Shown here: positions 10,820 through 22,242 of the stretch, in pieces | How the letters are laid out: each line of letters starts with the position of its first letter | Numbering within the stretch: the stretch's first letter is position 1 | From: Siphonodentalium dalli | Taxonomy: Eukaryota; Mollusca; Scaphopoda; Gadilida; Siphonodentaliidae | Direction: 5' to 3' | Assembly: GCA_032622095.1 (NCBI GenBank) | Contig: CP136069.1 | Coordinates: 203,902,690 to 203,966,689 of the forward strand | Length of the DNA stretch: 64,000 nucleotides | Notes under the pieces: generated by a model | Told to the model about the DNA's origin: nothing | The model's database searches: none | Seen by the model: only the letters and a program-made list of their open reading frames with translations | Program-made: the position numbers and the translations under genes

Positions 10820-11237
10820 GGCGACACCAATTTTTATGACTGGTTTACGAACATGGCTTACAACTTTTTTCATAAAGTTGCAAAAAAACATTTAATAGTA
10901 TGATTAAATATGAAAAAAAAAACCTCATAGACATTCTAACTATTTATCACGAACTCTAGCAATAAATGTAAAGCAGCCATTCACACTATGATATTTTTAT
11001 GTGAAGATATATTTATCTGTAACTTGGAACAAAAACAGACATAATACAAAATTAAATATCCAAGAAATTGTCAGATAACTGAAATAAGATCATTTCACAA
11101 ATCATGTAAAATTTCACACGATTTGCTATTTTCTGATTAATCGTTGCTTAGAAACCTTTATTTGTTTTTATTCCCTCCTGCATCTACTTTTTTTCTGACC
11201 AGATGTTCGTAAACCAGAATTTAAAATTGGTGTCGCC
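10820..11237 (+). mobile_element. PIF/Harbinger-like MITE, family M copy 2
   Basis: It has the same termini as 8195-8569 (GGCGACACCAAT / ATTGGTGTCGCC), TTA flanks at 10817-10819 and 11238-11240, and the shared interior CCCTCCTGCATCTACTTTTT near the right end. Confidence 0.85.
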
Positions 11238-11447
11238 TTAGATTATATTGATGTAATTTGTTTTATTTGCTCAGCTTTCGCGCTTTGACAAATAACTTTA
11301 AAATAAAAGTTTCTCTATTTTATATATAGTTTTATCTTCATTGTTACTGGGGTGGTTAAACTGACACCGTGTTGGTCAAGTTCGCATGTTTCCATTTATT
11401 AGAGTACCCAGGATCTCAAAACATTGATTTGATTACCCTTGGGAAGT

Positions 11448-11705
11448 TCACGAAAATTTCAGAGTAATAGTGTCCTCTGACAATGCACTATAAACTGGCC
11501 CTAGTTGAGTCTTCATAATATTTCTACAGAGCATGAATCCCGGAAACACTTTCGTTGGTCTCAATATCATGATTTTGTCATTCTTCTCCCTTGAACCTTC
11601 GTATATATATATCTCTGCCATATATATTCCCAAATTTTGTGAAATGATCTTCGCCATTGTCCAACCTTCATGAAATGTGACCCGACCCAACAGCAACATG
11701 GCCAT
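11448..11705 (-). CDS. Weak ORF of unknown function
   Basis: An 85-residue frame begins at an ATG whose complement is at 11703-11705. It starts MAMLLLGRVTF, mildly like a signal peptide, and lies in non-repetitive sequence. No domain is recognised and there is no clear splice or promoter support. It could be chance or part of an exon. Confidence 0.2.
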   Translation of the reverse strand: MAMLLLGRVTFHEGWTMAKIISQNLGIYMAEIYIYEGSREKNDKIMILRPTKVFPGFMLCRNIMKTQLGPVYSALSEDTITLKFS

Positions 11706-11903
11706 TAATCCCAATGTCAGTCTAACTCCCGATGTTAGAAATTGATTACACTATCAACCAATCACGCCGCAGCAGACAGTCGTGGATACACACACAATGG
11801 CTCAATGCACAAGCAATATTTGAGTGTACATTGCTTGAGTATATACACGTGTGAGGATAATACACAAGCTTCGGACATCTCATCGATGGTTTTCCAATAT
11901 TAC

Positions 11904-12064
11904 TAGGGAGTCTCGCATATATGAGAGAATACCTTGACCTTGTAAAACAGTGCATTCTCTTATATATGCGAGCTTTCCTATGGATACTCGCATATATAAG
12001 ATAATGCACTGATACAGGATCTTTAATTGCTGCACCAGCGCAGCTCCCGTTATGAAAGTGTTAA
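11904..12064 (-). mobile_element. Family D MITE fragment
   Basis: A reversed right portion of family D: palindromic modules (TGCATTCTCTTATATATGCG), then GCTGCACCAGCGCAGCTCC, ending TTAA at 12061-12064. The far end is missing. Confidence 0.75.
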
Positions 12065-12458
12065 CTGTGGATGGAGATAAAAAAAAAAAAAATTACAAAT
12101 AAACCTACCAAATTATAAATAAACCCACCAAATTGGAAAGAGAAAATTCTAGAAAATTGAAATAAGCAATTTATTCATAACATCTATCTACAAAAAGCGT
12201 CCGAACAACTAAATGAAAGATCTATGGCTTTATCAACAAACATGTCTCAATCTTACAGATGGTTAGAACCATGGTGACGTATTAACGTAATGATTTCGTC
12301 TCACTTATGGATCCCAGAGTTATCTTACCGGACATTTCCCCGCCCGCTCTAAATAATAAAATAGACAAAACGGATATTTCCCCACCCAGAAGTCTCCCAA
12401 CTTTCTCAATATCAGACCCGGACATTTCCCCACCTTGTTGCATGACTAATATAAGTTC
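12065..12458. promoter_or_regulatory. Unassigned stretch with three kappaB-like sites
   Basis: Three near-identical motifs, GGACATTTCCCC or GGATATTTCCCC, lie at about 12330, 12372 and 12420. Their complement GGGGAAATGTCC approaches the kappaB consensus. A poly-A run lies at about 12078-12091. Regulatory function is only a guess. Confidence 0.25.
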
Positions 12459-12712
12459 CAAGCCTTGAAATAGGGTGTCTGTCATTTGCAGAATGAGGTC
12501 CCCAGAGGGTGAATTTAGTGATGCTACCCCGCATAGCGGGCTAGCATCACCAAATTCACCCTCTAGGGACCTCATTCTGCTTACACCTCAGCAGAATGAG
12601 GTTCCCAAAGGGTGAATTTGGTGATGCTAGCCCGCTATGCGGGGTAGCATCACTAAATTTACCCTCTGGGGACCTCATTCTGCAAATGACAGACACCCTA
12701 TTTCAAGGCTTG
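12459..12712. mobile_element. Family F MITE, short form, doubly palindromic
   Basis: The whole element is a palindrome from CAAGCCTTGAAATAG to CTATTTCAAGGCTTG. Each 120-bp arm is itself a palindrome built on GGTCCCCAGAGGGTGAATTT and GCTATGCGGGG. It lacks the roughly 300-bp centre of long copies. Confidence 0.9.
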
Positions 12713-12762
12713 AATATAACAGTCTATAATTAATATGGGTATGTGTGGTTGGTCTTTTTTAG

Positions 12763-12955
12763 TATATCCATGGCCACCAATACAGTTTATCACCACCACG
12801 ATTATTTCTTACGACTTCCATTATTTAATTACTCTGAGGGATCAAACCAACACCATATTGTTCGAATTCCAACACAGTCTCCCAATAACAACACGCAGCG
12901 AGTGCATGGACATGATCGACTTGAAGTGACGAAGGTGGTTCATAGCTTTTTATGA
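12763..12955 (+). CDS. Candidate terminal exon, unknown protein
   Basis: GGTCTTTTTTAG at 12751-12762 looks like a splice acceptor. The frame that follows encodes SMATNTVYHHHDYFLRLPL, continues through an Asn/His/Ser-rich segment (QSPNNNTQRVHGHDRLE) and stops after VHSFL at 12955. The interval is outside MITEs. No domain is recognised; it could be a cytoplasmic tail. A competing frame is also open. Confidence 0.25.
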
Positions 12956-13220
12956 AGTGTAAACTTCGATCAGTTATTGGTTTATGAATCTCGGAAATGT
13001 TTGTGTAAACCTTATGACGATTTGCACTGACTCTTACAGGCGTTAATTGTGTGTGATTACTACATGAATGATTCCAGGATATAATAATTTCATCACAAAA
13101 ATTATACCAAATTAGTGCAACACTGATTTGGATCATTTTTGTAAAATTTGATTTTTAATGATGCATCTTTTATCAAATTCACAAAATAACAATATCCATA
13201 TATTCAAGTATAATTTAATA

Positions 13221-13442
13221 TACAGTAATGTCTTAAATAATCGACCCCTAAAACACAGCAGAATTATGGGAAATTTTTCAGGATTTAGTCGGAAATAAAT
13301 ATGGCTTGCTGCCATTCATCGGAAAGTTCTTGATGAGAGCTTTCCGACGAATGACAACAAGCCATATTTCTGACAAAATCCTGAAAAATTTCCCATAAAT
13401 CTGCTGTGGTTCAAGGGTCATATACTTCGGGCAATAGTGTAC
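13221..13442. mobile_element. Family E foldback MITE, copy 1 (TA-flanked)
   Basis: A near-complete palindrome beginning TACAGTAATG. The arms share ACACAGCAGAATTATGGG, TTTAGTCGGAAATA and TTGCTGCCATTCATCGGAAA. A TA flank and CAGTAATGCCC-type ends point to a Tc1/mariner-type MITE. Confidence 0.85.
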
Positions 13443-13551
13443 CGGTAACTATAATAGCTGAATTGAGGAGGTGCCTGACCTGGTTAATGCGTTCCTTAGT
13501 GATATGGCGGGGTTCATAATACATGTAGGTGGATATTGCAATTCAAATAAG

Positions 13552-13811
13552 CCATGTCCCTTTCATGATGGGAGCTGCGATGGTGCAGCATAAAAATCAT
13601 GTGCCAATGCATTCTCTTATATAGGCAATTCTCCCATAGAGAGCCTCGCATATATGAGAGAATGCACTGGCTTACAAGGTCAAGGTAAATATTGTTAGGA
13701 TAATGTATTCTCTTATATACGTTCCCTATGGGAGACTTGCATATTTCAGAGAATGCATTGGCACAAGTTTTTTCGCAAAAATTCAGGAAGCTCCAGTCAT
13801 GGAAGGGTTAA
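13552..13811 (+). mobile_element. Family D MITE, copy 2
   Basis: The left end is degraded (TCCCTTTCATGATGGGAGCT); the right end AAGCTCCAGTCATGGAAGGG ends in TTAA at 13808-13811. Two palindromic modules flank GGCTTACAAGGTCAAGGTAA. The next 470 bp (13812-14281) show no gene; ATTAATATCC(A/G)TGAT is repeated near 13960. Confidence 0.8.
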
Positions 13812-14281
13812 ATTCAATAATATCTTATATTCATAAATGGCTTCATTGGAAGACTTGACATAAAAACATGATATTTTCATCACATATCTGGGAGTCATAC
13901 TTAACTTAACATATATTATTAAATTCCAGGAGAGCTACCTCCTTAGTCCTTTAAATATCCATGATTAATATCCGTGATTAATATCCATGATTTGTGTAAA
14001 TTATTTTTAAGATGTATTCAGGGTTCCAGCATGTGATTTTAAATATGAAACACAAAGACCGATTACAGTTGAATCTGAATTTTTTTTTTACAGTTTATGC
14101 CAAAAGTCTGTCAAATTTCATGCATATATACATGTATATATATTTCCATGCCTCAGGCCTGCCCACATGTAGATGGTGGTGACTAAATCATACATGCAGT
14201 TTATACTCCATATTTAGCACATCATTAATTTATATGGCAGCTGGTATGTCTGCAGAGTATGCAAGATAGAGCAAAAGGAGT

Positions 14282-14603
14282 GTGCATTGGCATTGTAAGG
14301 GTTTTCGCAAAATTTCAGGTCAAGCACCAGTCATGGAAGTGTTATTCAATAAAACTATTATCCCTTCCTGAAATTTTGCGAAATCCCTGTGCCAATGTAT
14401 TTTCTTATATATGCGAGTCTCCCATAGGGAGCCTCGCATATATAAGAGAATACATTGGCCTAACAATATTTACCTTGAACATGTAAGCCAGTGCATTCTC
14501 TTATATATATGAGTCTCCTTATGGGAGACTCGTATATACGAGAATGCACTGACACAGGATATTTAATGCTGCACCAGCGCAGCTCCTGTCATTAAAGGGT
14601 TAA
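14282..14603 (-). mobile_element. Family D MITE, reversed, with duplicated end
   Basis: TTTTCGCAAAATTTCAGG occurs at about 14300 and again inverted at about 14377, so two right ends lie head to head. The main body runs in reverse to TTAA at 14600-14603, with two palindromic modules. Confidence 0.75.
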
Positions 14604-15017
14604 AGAGAGAAGACTGTAGAGAATAAATAACATGTTTGAGATGTGAGAAGTGCTATCTGAAAGACACTAACTGTATCTTGTTTTATATAGAATTTTCTAG
14701 CCATTTATTTCAAACAGTTTTTATGTTTTAGGTGGAAAGGGTAATGATTTTGTTAATTTTTCAATACTAAAATGACATCCCTTGCTATATTGAGCTGTGG
14801 ATTCTTGATAAATTGAGCTGTGGATTACAAAATTTCTTTTGGCAAAAACTGTGTAGGTTAGAAATCTGGAACCCTGAATACATATTCATAATATTTATGT
14901 AAAATATATTTTCCTAAATCCAGCCATCTCATACTATACTCAACCGAAAATATCCAATACAAGAATTAATATGAGTCACGAATAAGAGTTCAATAACTCA
15001 CGTACACAAAGAACCAC
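14604..15017. other. Unassigned stretch
   Basis: No gene is recognised. GAGCTGTGGATT occurs twice within 30 bp near 14790-14825. Confidence 0.3.
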
Positions 15018-15412
15018 GTATAACAACATGATAGTTATAACAACATGATAGTTATAACAACATGATAGGTATAACAACATGATAGGTATAACAACATGAT
15101 AGGTATAACATGATAGGTATAACAACATGATAGTTATAACAACATGATAGGTATAACAACATGATAGGTATAACAACATGATAGGTATAACAACATGATA
15201 GGTATAACAACATGATAGTTATAACAACATGATAGGTATAACAACATGATAGTTATAACAACATGATAGGTATAACAACATGATAGGTATAACAACATGA
15301 TAGGTATAGCAACATGATAGTTATAACAACATGATAGGTATAACAACATGATAGGTATAACAACATGATAGTTATAACAACATGATAGGTATAACAACAT
15401 GATAGTTATAAC
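15018..15412 (+). repeat. 17-bp tandem array (TATAACAACATGATAGG), about 23 copies
   Basis: The unit is TATAACAACATGATAGG with a G/T variant at the last position. GG and GT units alternate in blocks. It generates long hydrophobic-looking reverse frames that are artefacts. Confidence 0.97.
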
Positions 15413-15435
15413 AAAAATGAGTAAAAGAATAAGCC

Positions 15436-15935
15436 ATTTACTCATTTTCATTATAATTACCATGATGTTGTTCATCGTTAGCCCTTTACCCAACAAACCG
15501 GCCAAATAAAGCTTCAACAGCCTAAAATATCTTCGGTCTGTCTCAATAGAACCATACAAATATGGATATCATTGGAACCGGCTCCTTGACCACATTGTGA
15601 TAGTTACAGTTATGCCCTGTGCCAATGCATTCTCTTATATATGCGAGTCGACCATAGGTCGCCTCGCATATATAAGAGAATGCATTGGCCTAAAAAAATG
15701 TGTTAAGCCAATGCATTCTCTTATATATGCGAGGCGACCTATGGTCGACTCGCATATATAAGAGAATGCATTGGCACAGGGCCGTTCTGTTGGGTAAAGG
15801 GTTAATAGCTTAAATTATTCTATGTGTTTTTCACTAATCCCTGACTCAAATTCATTCATTTGTTGCATATTATCTGTTGAATAGAGATGACCCTATAAAT
15901 GGCTGCATTTACATAGTCTCCCTTTAAGCCTGATA
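15436..15935 (+). repeat. Interspersed repeat J copy 1, split by a family A element
   Basis: TTTTCATTATAATTACCATG and the distal CTCAAATTCATTCATTTGTT followed by GCATAT match 32762-32925. The family A element at 15478-15805 interrupts it, and the 32-kb copy reads through at that point. Confidence 0.65.
15478..15805 (-). mobile_element. Family A MITE, copy 2 (short)
   Basis: Starts TTAGCCCTTTACCCAACA (TTAA mutated to TTAG) and ends TGTTGGGTAAAGGGTTAA. The two palindromic modules are separated by only about 20 bp because the A/T-rich spacer is deleted. Confidence 0.9.
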
Positions 15936-16518
15936 TATCTTTTATTTTGAAGAGACTCTTTTGAACATGCATTATAACACATCGCAGTAATCAAAAGGGG
16001 AACATGGGAAAACAACTGTATAGATATTGTTGTCCAAGTTTCCTTCGACGTAATTCAGTAAGTGAAATCAGTAGGGCTGGATACTGCTTTATGTCGAAGA
16101 ATGTTTCCCTTACTCTTCTATGTGTAAAGTACCGCTCATTTAAAATCACCAATTGACGGTAGTAAAGTGTCACAATTATGAAAGTAACCCGGATTATCCC
16201 ATAGAAAACATGATATTTGTTCTGAACACCACCAGAGTTAGTAATTTAATAGTAGTAATTTAATGTGAAAAATATATTTTATCACAATGTTTACATAATT
16301 TCACAAGAATACAAACTCAATTGACCTCGCGACTTTGTAACAGCTCGAACATGAGTTATTCCTAATTACATGGCATAATCTGTGCATAATTTAACATAAA
16401 AGTTAGATTATAACACATCAGTATGACCGTATATCAGATTTATATGATAAAATCGATTGAAATTGATGAAAAATAAGTTTGTTATAGAAGAGTAAGGTAA
16501 TCCTACTTCGATGTACAT
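15936..16518. other. Unassigned stretch
   Basis: No gene is seen. CAAGTTTCCTTCGAC at about 16030 recurs inverted at about 16780, and ATCAAAAGGGGAACATGGG at 15991 recurs directly at about 16794, so the flanks of the next element are related repeats. Confidence 0.35.
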
Positions 16519-16734
16519 GCAGTACTGCCCTAAATAATCTACTCGTTAACCACAGCAGAACTATGGGTGACTTTTCAGGATTTAGTCGGAAATATGGCTT
16601 GTTACCATTCATCGGAAAGCTCTCAGTGAGAGCTTTCCAATAAATGGCAACAAGCCATATTTCCGATTAAATCCTGAAAAGTTACCCAGAATTCTCCTGT
16701 GGTTAAGGAGTCGATTATTTGGGGTATTACTGTA
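16519..16734. mobile_element. Family E foldback MITE, copy 2
   Basis: GCAGTACTGCCCTAAATAAT through GGGGTATTACTGTA. A long palindrome centred near 16625 (AAAGCTCTCAGTGAGAGCTT). Confidence 0.88.
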
Positions 16735-16931
16735 AACCAGTATTATCCCAACTGATTTCACAAGCTGGTTTATGTCGAAGGAAACTTGAACTATCAAAAG
16801 GGAAACATGGGGATACAATATTAATGCAATTTTCATAAATAAAATAGAATCGTGAACAAATACTTACAAAAATAATACAAAGTTTATTATATAACTTCCC
16901 ATTTTCATGGTAAATGCATGTGCCATGTTTA

Positions 16932-17205
16932 TTAGCCCTTTCATAATGGGAGCTGTGCTGGTGCAGCATTAAAAATCCTGTGCCAGTGCATTCCCATATA
17001 TATAAGTGAATGCACCGTCCGATGGTGGTGATAAAAATTGACATTTCGGTCTCAAAGGCGAAAAAGCTTGGCGACGAACTTCGTTGCGCACTGGCTTACA
17101 AGGTCAATGTAAATATTGTTAGGCCAATGTATTCTCTTGAATATGAGAAGCTCCCTATGGGACTCGCATATATAAGAGAATGCATTGTAGCATAGGGTTG
17201 TTGTA
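16932..17205 (+). mobile_element. Family D MITE, copy 4, with internal insert
   Basis: TTAGCCCTTTCATAATGGGA begins the element. The first module is interrupted at about 17015-17090 by non-family sequence containing GGCGACGAACTTCG. The right end is degraded. Confidence 0.65.
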
Positions 17206-17322
17206 AAATTTCAGAAACCCTTAAAGTGTGAGCCATTTATGGAACAACTGTTAAACCCTTAACGTATTCTACATATCCTCACGCTCAATCCGCACAATTT
17301 GCCTCCCAGGTCTGCCTACGAT

Positions 17323-17580
17323 TTAACCCTTCTTGACACTAAATATTCATTGACAAGATGTTATCCTTTAGAAAATGTTCAGATAATAAATTCAACAAAT
17401 GACCGGTTTTATGATCTGAACATTTTCCACCAATGAATAGGATTCCTTCTGCACTTTCTATTGTCTGTCATCTGCTCATTTTCCCTGAACATCCCTACAG
17501 ATGGATAGTACATGTAGATCCTTCCAATGTATACTTTTATGAGTTGAGTGAGAGAATCCATTTAGTATAGAAAGGGTTAA
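17323..17580 (+). mobile_element. Family G MITE, copy 1
   Basis: TTAA at both ends (17323-17326, 17577-17580). The right terminus CATTTAGTATAGAAAGGGTT is the family G inverted end. The interior has AATGTTCAGATAATAAATTC and its inverted partner GATCTGAACATTTTCCACC. Confidence 0.8.
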
Positions 17581-17755
17581 AATATGGCCTAAATTACATA
17601 GTGCGGGTGCATCATGTATACCTCCTCTAACAAATTTAACACAGAATCTCAAATTATATACCCGCACTAACTCCCTGCACATAACAGCAGTTACTATAGA
17701 GATAAACATAGCCTCACCTGCTATGGTTGAAATTGTAGCCCGAATATTTTAACCC

Positions 17756-17935
17756 AAGTAGGCAAAATTTTTTACCCAGGCACAAAATGGGAATAATTTT
17801 ACCCGTGGATGCAAAATGGGAATATTTTTACCCCGTAGATGCAAAATGGGAATATTTTTACCCAGGTTCGTAAAATGGGAAAATTTTACCCAGGTTCGCG
17901 AAATAGGAATATTTTAACCCAGGGTGGGCAACTCT
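17756..17935 (+). repeat. Short tandem array, about 28-30 bp, 6 copies
   Basis: Consensus GCAAAATGGGAATATTTTTA plus CCCAGGT(T)C. Copies are moderately diverged. The 17936-18319 stretch that follows holds nothing recognisable. Confidence 0.9.
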
Positions 17936-18319
17936 TGTTTAGTTGATTTTGGCAAGTGTGAAGAAATCGGTCACATCTAAGTTCTCGGCTAAATTCCAGG
18001 GGGCGCCTGGGTTGTGATATCCAGAATGAGGCTACCACATGATACAGAAACATTGCCAGCAATTTTGTCAAAATATTACGGGATTCAATGAAGACGGTAT
18101 CATGTTGTGTTACAATTTAGATGGTTCACGAACATCAGGAGAAATAACTCTTGATGGAGGAAGAAACAAACTAAACCCAGCCAGGTGTTGACGTACAGAT
18201 CGATGATTATTCAACATAATCCTGGTGAATGGATATCTTATATATTCACGGGAAATCAATTTATGTGTATAAAAATAAATAAAATCAACACATTAACATC
18301 TCGATAACTTTCAATTAGA

Positions 18320-18718
18320 TTAACCCTTTACCCAACAGAAGGGCCCTGTGCCAATGCATTCTCTTATATATGCGAGTCGACCATAGGTCGCCTCGCATAT
18401 ATAAGAGAATGCATTGGCTTAACACATTAAAAATTATAAAATTGTTAAAGAATGTAAGAAAAAATGGTAAAAAGTGTTAAAAAAAGATTTTTTTTAGGCC
18501 AATGCATTCTCTTATATATGCGAGGCGACCTATGGTCGACTCGCATATATAAGAGAATGCATTGGCACAGGGCTAACTGTAACTATCACAATGTGGTCAA
18601 GGAGCCGGTTCCAATGATATCCATATTTGTATGGTTCTATTGAGACAGACCGAAGATATTTTAGGCTGTTGAAGCTTTATTTGGCCGGTTTTGGCCGGTT
18701 TGTTGGGTAAAGGGTTAA
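18320..18718 (+). mobile_element. Family A MITE, copy 3 (complete)
   Basis: TTAACCCTTTACCCAACAGA to TGTTGGGTAAAGGGTTAA, 399 bp, with two inverted palindromic modules and the conserved GAGACAGACCGAAGATATTT half. Nearly identical to the copy at 34422-34821. Confidence 0.95.
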
Positions 18719-18784
18719 ATGCCCATTTTGAGAATTTTTGTGGCTATACGGTAAATAGCTAATGTACCTTGATATGTATTTGAC

Positions 18785-19800
18785 TTGGTTATCCACACCC
18801 TATTATCAAACTTCTATTGGGCGTGAAAGCAAAAGTTGGACGCAGATGTAAAGATGTCAGAAAGTGATATTAAAGATGGGTTCTATTTTATTCTAATAAA
18901 TTACTTCTATTTAGAGACAATACTGCAAATAGTGTGTCTGTCATTTGCAGAATGAGGTCCCCAGAGGGTGAATTTAGTGACGCTATCCCACACAGCGGGC
19001 TAGCATCACCAAATTCACCCTCTGGAGACCTCATTCTGCTTAGGCTTCATATTCTGGGAAGTATCTATAGTATCAAATTAAGATTGTTTTTATTTACATT
19101 TCCCTTCTAGGAAGTTTCTATATCCCCTAATTTGCAGAAGATAAAATTCATAATTGAGGTGACCAATGGGTGAACATCACCAACTTCAACTGGGGAACTT
19201 CTATCTGATCCTAAATCTGCCATATATCAGTTGAGGGCCTAAGCAAAATTAGGTCCCCAGAGGGTGAATTTAGTGATGCTAGTCCGCTATGCGGGATAGC
19301 ATCACTAAATTCATAGCGGGCTAGCATCACTAAATTCACCCTCTGGGGACCTCATTCTACATATGACAGACACGCTATTTGCAGGCTTGTTTAGAGAATC
19401 TTACAAATAGATGGTCATTTTGGAAATATCAAATTCTGGTGAGAACAATTCACTCTACATCGGGCATTACAGTCACATATGGTGGCCAATATAATGGGCT
19501 GCTCTAGTCTGATCTAGGTGGTCTATTGCAGTCAAAAATAGTCAGTTCAAAAACAAATGAGGAAATTTTTGAATGGCAATACATGTAGTATGAATACACT
19601 GAGGAATTAAGCTCTATAATATCATATGTATACATTACAATTTGAATGGCCCAAACATCCGTTTGTTAGATTCGCTGAACATGAATAATTTATTAGATGA
19701 AAATACGACTGATTCGAGCACTTTCCAACATCTTTGTGTCCGCGTCCAAATTTTACCTCCGCGCCCAATTCAAGTCAGATAATAACTAGTGTGTTGTTGT
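18785..19800. repeat. Inverted repeat surrounding a family F element
   Basis: TTGGGCGTGAAAGCAAAAGT plus TGGACGC near 18816-18845 matches, inverted, GCGTCCAAATTTTACCTCCG at 19740-19765. Flanking GATGTCAGAAAGTG matches CACTTTCCAACATC. The loop contains the MITE at 18921-19389. Confidence 0.55.
18921..19389. mobile_element. Family F MITE, long form
   Basis: CTGCAAATAGTGTGTCTGTC to GACACGCTATTTGCAGGCTT. It contains two palindromic modules and the conserved centre (CCCCTAATTTGCAGAAGATA, GGTGACCAATGGGTGAACAT). The right module has a small internal duplication at about 19310. Confidence 0.9.
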
Positions 19801-19915
19801 GTATCAAAATATAGCAAAATTACATAATGATGTGGCAAAGATACAAATTACAAAGAATGATATGCCATTTGAATTCTTATTTATAAATTCCCAATATCGA
19901 TGAATCACATTTGTC

Positions 19916-20157
19916 TAAGCCTTGAAATAGTGTGTCTGTCATTTGCAGAATGAGGTCCCCAGAGGGTGAATTTAGTGATGCTAGCTAGCATCACCAAATT
20001 CATCCTCTGTGGACCTCATTCTGCTAAAACCTGAGCAGAATGAGGTTCCCAGAGGGTGAATTTGGTGATGCTAGCCCACTATGCAGGGTAGCATCACTAA
20101 ATTCACCCTCTGGGGACCTCATTCTGCAAATGACAGACACACTATTTCAAGGCTTGC
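19916..20157. mobile_element. Family F MITE, short form
   Basis: AAGCCTTGAAATAGTGTGTC to GACACACTATTTCAAGGCTT. Same compact architecture as 12459-12712, with a short stem loss at the first module. Confidence 0.9.
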
Positions 20158-20207
20158 ATTTGTCTCCACAAAATGAAGAGTAATCTGTTACTGAGGAAAT
20201 CGTCTGT

Positions 20208-20597
20208 TTAACCCTTTACCCAACAGAACGGCCCTGTGCCAATGAATTCTCTTATATATGCGAGTCGACCATAGGTTGCCTTGCATATATAAGAGAATGC
20301 ATTGGCTTAACACATTAAAAATTATAAAATTGTTAAAGAATGTAAGAAAAAATGGTAAAAAAAGATTTTTTTTAGGCCAATGCATTCTCTTATATATGCG
20401 AGGCGACCTATGGTCGACTCGCATATATAAGAGAATGCATTGGCACAGGGCATAACTGTAACCATCACAATGTGGTCAATGAGCCGGTTCCAATGATATC
20501 CATATTTGTATGGTTCTATTGAGACAGACCGAAGATATTTTAGGCGGTTGAAGCTTTATTTGGCCGGTTTTGGTCGTTTTGTTGGGTAAAGGGTTAA
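20208..20597 (+). mobile_element. Family A MITE, copy 4
   Basis: TTAACCCTTTACCCAACAGA to TTGTTGGGTAAAGGGTTAA, 390 bp, complete. Confidence 0.95.
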
Positions 20598-20920
20598 ACA
20601 TTCGGTTGGTCTAAAAGTTAATTTCACATTGGTCTATTATTCCCCAAAACATTTCGTAGATCGATACAATTTTTAGGAAATTCTAAATGAATTTTATTGT
20701 CTCTGTTGCCAGTTTACAAAGCATGCATCTGCTATATATATTTATCACATAATTTGGCCATAAAAGCAGTTTCATAATTATCGGTAATAGACACGTTTAA
20801 TATCAGCGCGTGCGATGACGTCACGGCGTTCTTCAAATAACTTGCGATCGCTGTAGTTTATGATTGTTGTTTTCGATGAATATTTCGCGTTGCTTCGGGT
20901 TTATTTGATCATGTGATAAA
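20598..20920. promoter_or_regulatory. Unassigned stretch with a CRE site
   Basis: A perfect TGACGTCA lies at 20816-20823 in a locally CpG-rich patch (ATCAGCGCGTGCGATGACGT). No adjacent first exon is recognised. Confidence 0.3.
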
Positions 20921-21075
20921 AGGTATCTCACACTCGTCCTATTTTATACGTAATTTATCAACCTCGTCCTCTAAATTCTATTTGAGCCTCGGTAAACCTC
21001 GGCTCAAATCGAATTTAGTGAACTCGGTTGATAAATTCCGTATAAAATAGAAACTCATGTGAGATCCTCTATATA
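20921..21075. mobile_element. Foldback element, about 70-bp arms
   Basis: Arms share ATCTCACACTCGTCC / ATGTGAGAT, CTATTTTATACG / GTATAAAATAG, and TATTTGAGCCTCGG / CCTCGGCTCAAAT around a loop of a few bases near 20994. Confidence 0.75.
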
Positions 21076-21329
21076 TAACCTACCAAATGGATTGATTATA
21101 TCCATCAGATAGTCAGCAGTTGCTCGCCCATGTATGAATAACAATTTATCTCAAGTCACGCATGCTTACTTATCCAAACAATGATGATTAAATACTATAC
21201 GGTAACTTTCTTCATCAAGTGACAACACTTTATTGCTTTGATATACGTTGCCGACTAGACCGTTTTAAGTTTTTGTTGATCCCATCTTTGCACATTTCCA
21301 TTGTCCAACTCACAAATTTTCATTTATGT

Positions 21330-21543
21330 TACTGTAATGCCCTAAATAATCGACTCCTTAACCATAGAAGAATTATGGGTAATTTTCAGGATTTAGTCGG
21401 AAATATGGCTTGTTGCCATTCATCGGAAAGCTCTCACCGAGAGCTTTCCTATGAAGGCAACAAGTCATATTTCCGACTAAATCCTGAAAAAGTACCCATA
21501 ATTCTGCTGTGGTTAAGGAGTCAATTATTTTGGGCATACTGTA
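21330..21543. mobile_element. Family E foldback MITE, copy 3
   Basis: TACTGTAATGCCCTAAATAA to GGGCATACTGTA. A long palindrome centred at about 21435. The 21544-22028 stretch downstream shows nothing recognisable. Confidence 0.88.
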
Positions 21544-22028
21544 GTTTGTTTCAGATTCTGCTTTCTCGATGATCCCATATTTTGGTTCTTAAATTTGGCC
21601 AAACTTTCTGAAAAATGGCAACAAGAAATACAAAAATGTCAACAAAATTGGCCAAACGAATTTCCAGGACAGTGTAAACCTGAATAATGGGGAGGTCATG
21701 TGACCAATTTTAATAGGGATTTCCATGCAAACGTCCAGAGCAATTAAAAGTCACCAAGTAAGTTGCAAATATTTCTGTGTGTGACTTGATGTGGTATTGA
21801 AACAATAATACATATATTTATCTGGCAGGTCAGCTTGCAACTTGTTCAAATAGAATGTTCAGGTGTATTTTTGAAAATTTTTATATTGATCTTTCAAAAC
21901 TAGGTCAAGTGCTGTAATTCCATGAAACAAATTTCAAAATTAAATTTATAACAAGATAGTTTACTAAGCCGACCTGCCAGTAAAATGCTATATGACTAAG
22001 CTGTTCAATAATATGCCTGCTTTAGTAC

Positions 22029-22190
22029 CAGACAGCCGCTTCATATATAACTTTAGTAACCATGGCAGCCGCTTCATATATAACTTTAGTAACCATGGCA
22101 GCCGCTTCATATATAACTTTAGTAACCATGGCAGCCGCTTCATATATAACTTTAGTAACCATGGCAGCCGCTTCATATATAACTTTTGCT
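22029..22190 (+). repeat. 33-bp tandem array, 5 copies
   Basis: Unit GCAGCCGCTTCATATATAAC plus TTTAGTAACCATG, nearly identical between copies. The length is a multiple of three, so every frame stays open; these frames are not genes. Confidence 0.97.
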
Positions 22191-22242
22191 CTGGAGATTT
22201 TCACGGAAATCTCAATTCAAAAATGGTCACTTGACCTCCTCC

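Noticed and set aside
12735-12929. Competing 64-codon frame over the candidate exon
   Set aside because: It lacks the proper frame relation to the splice acceptor and ends without supporting context; the alternative frame is listed at low confidence.
15134-15559. Minus-strand 141-codon frame rich in VVITIMLLYLSCC
   Set aside because: Translation of the 17-bp array; period-17 repeats stay open in all frames because the unit lacks stops.
17010-17195. 61-codon frame in a family D element
   Set aside because: It spans MITE modules and an insert; no coding evidence.
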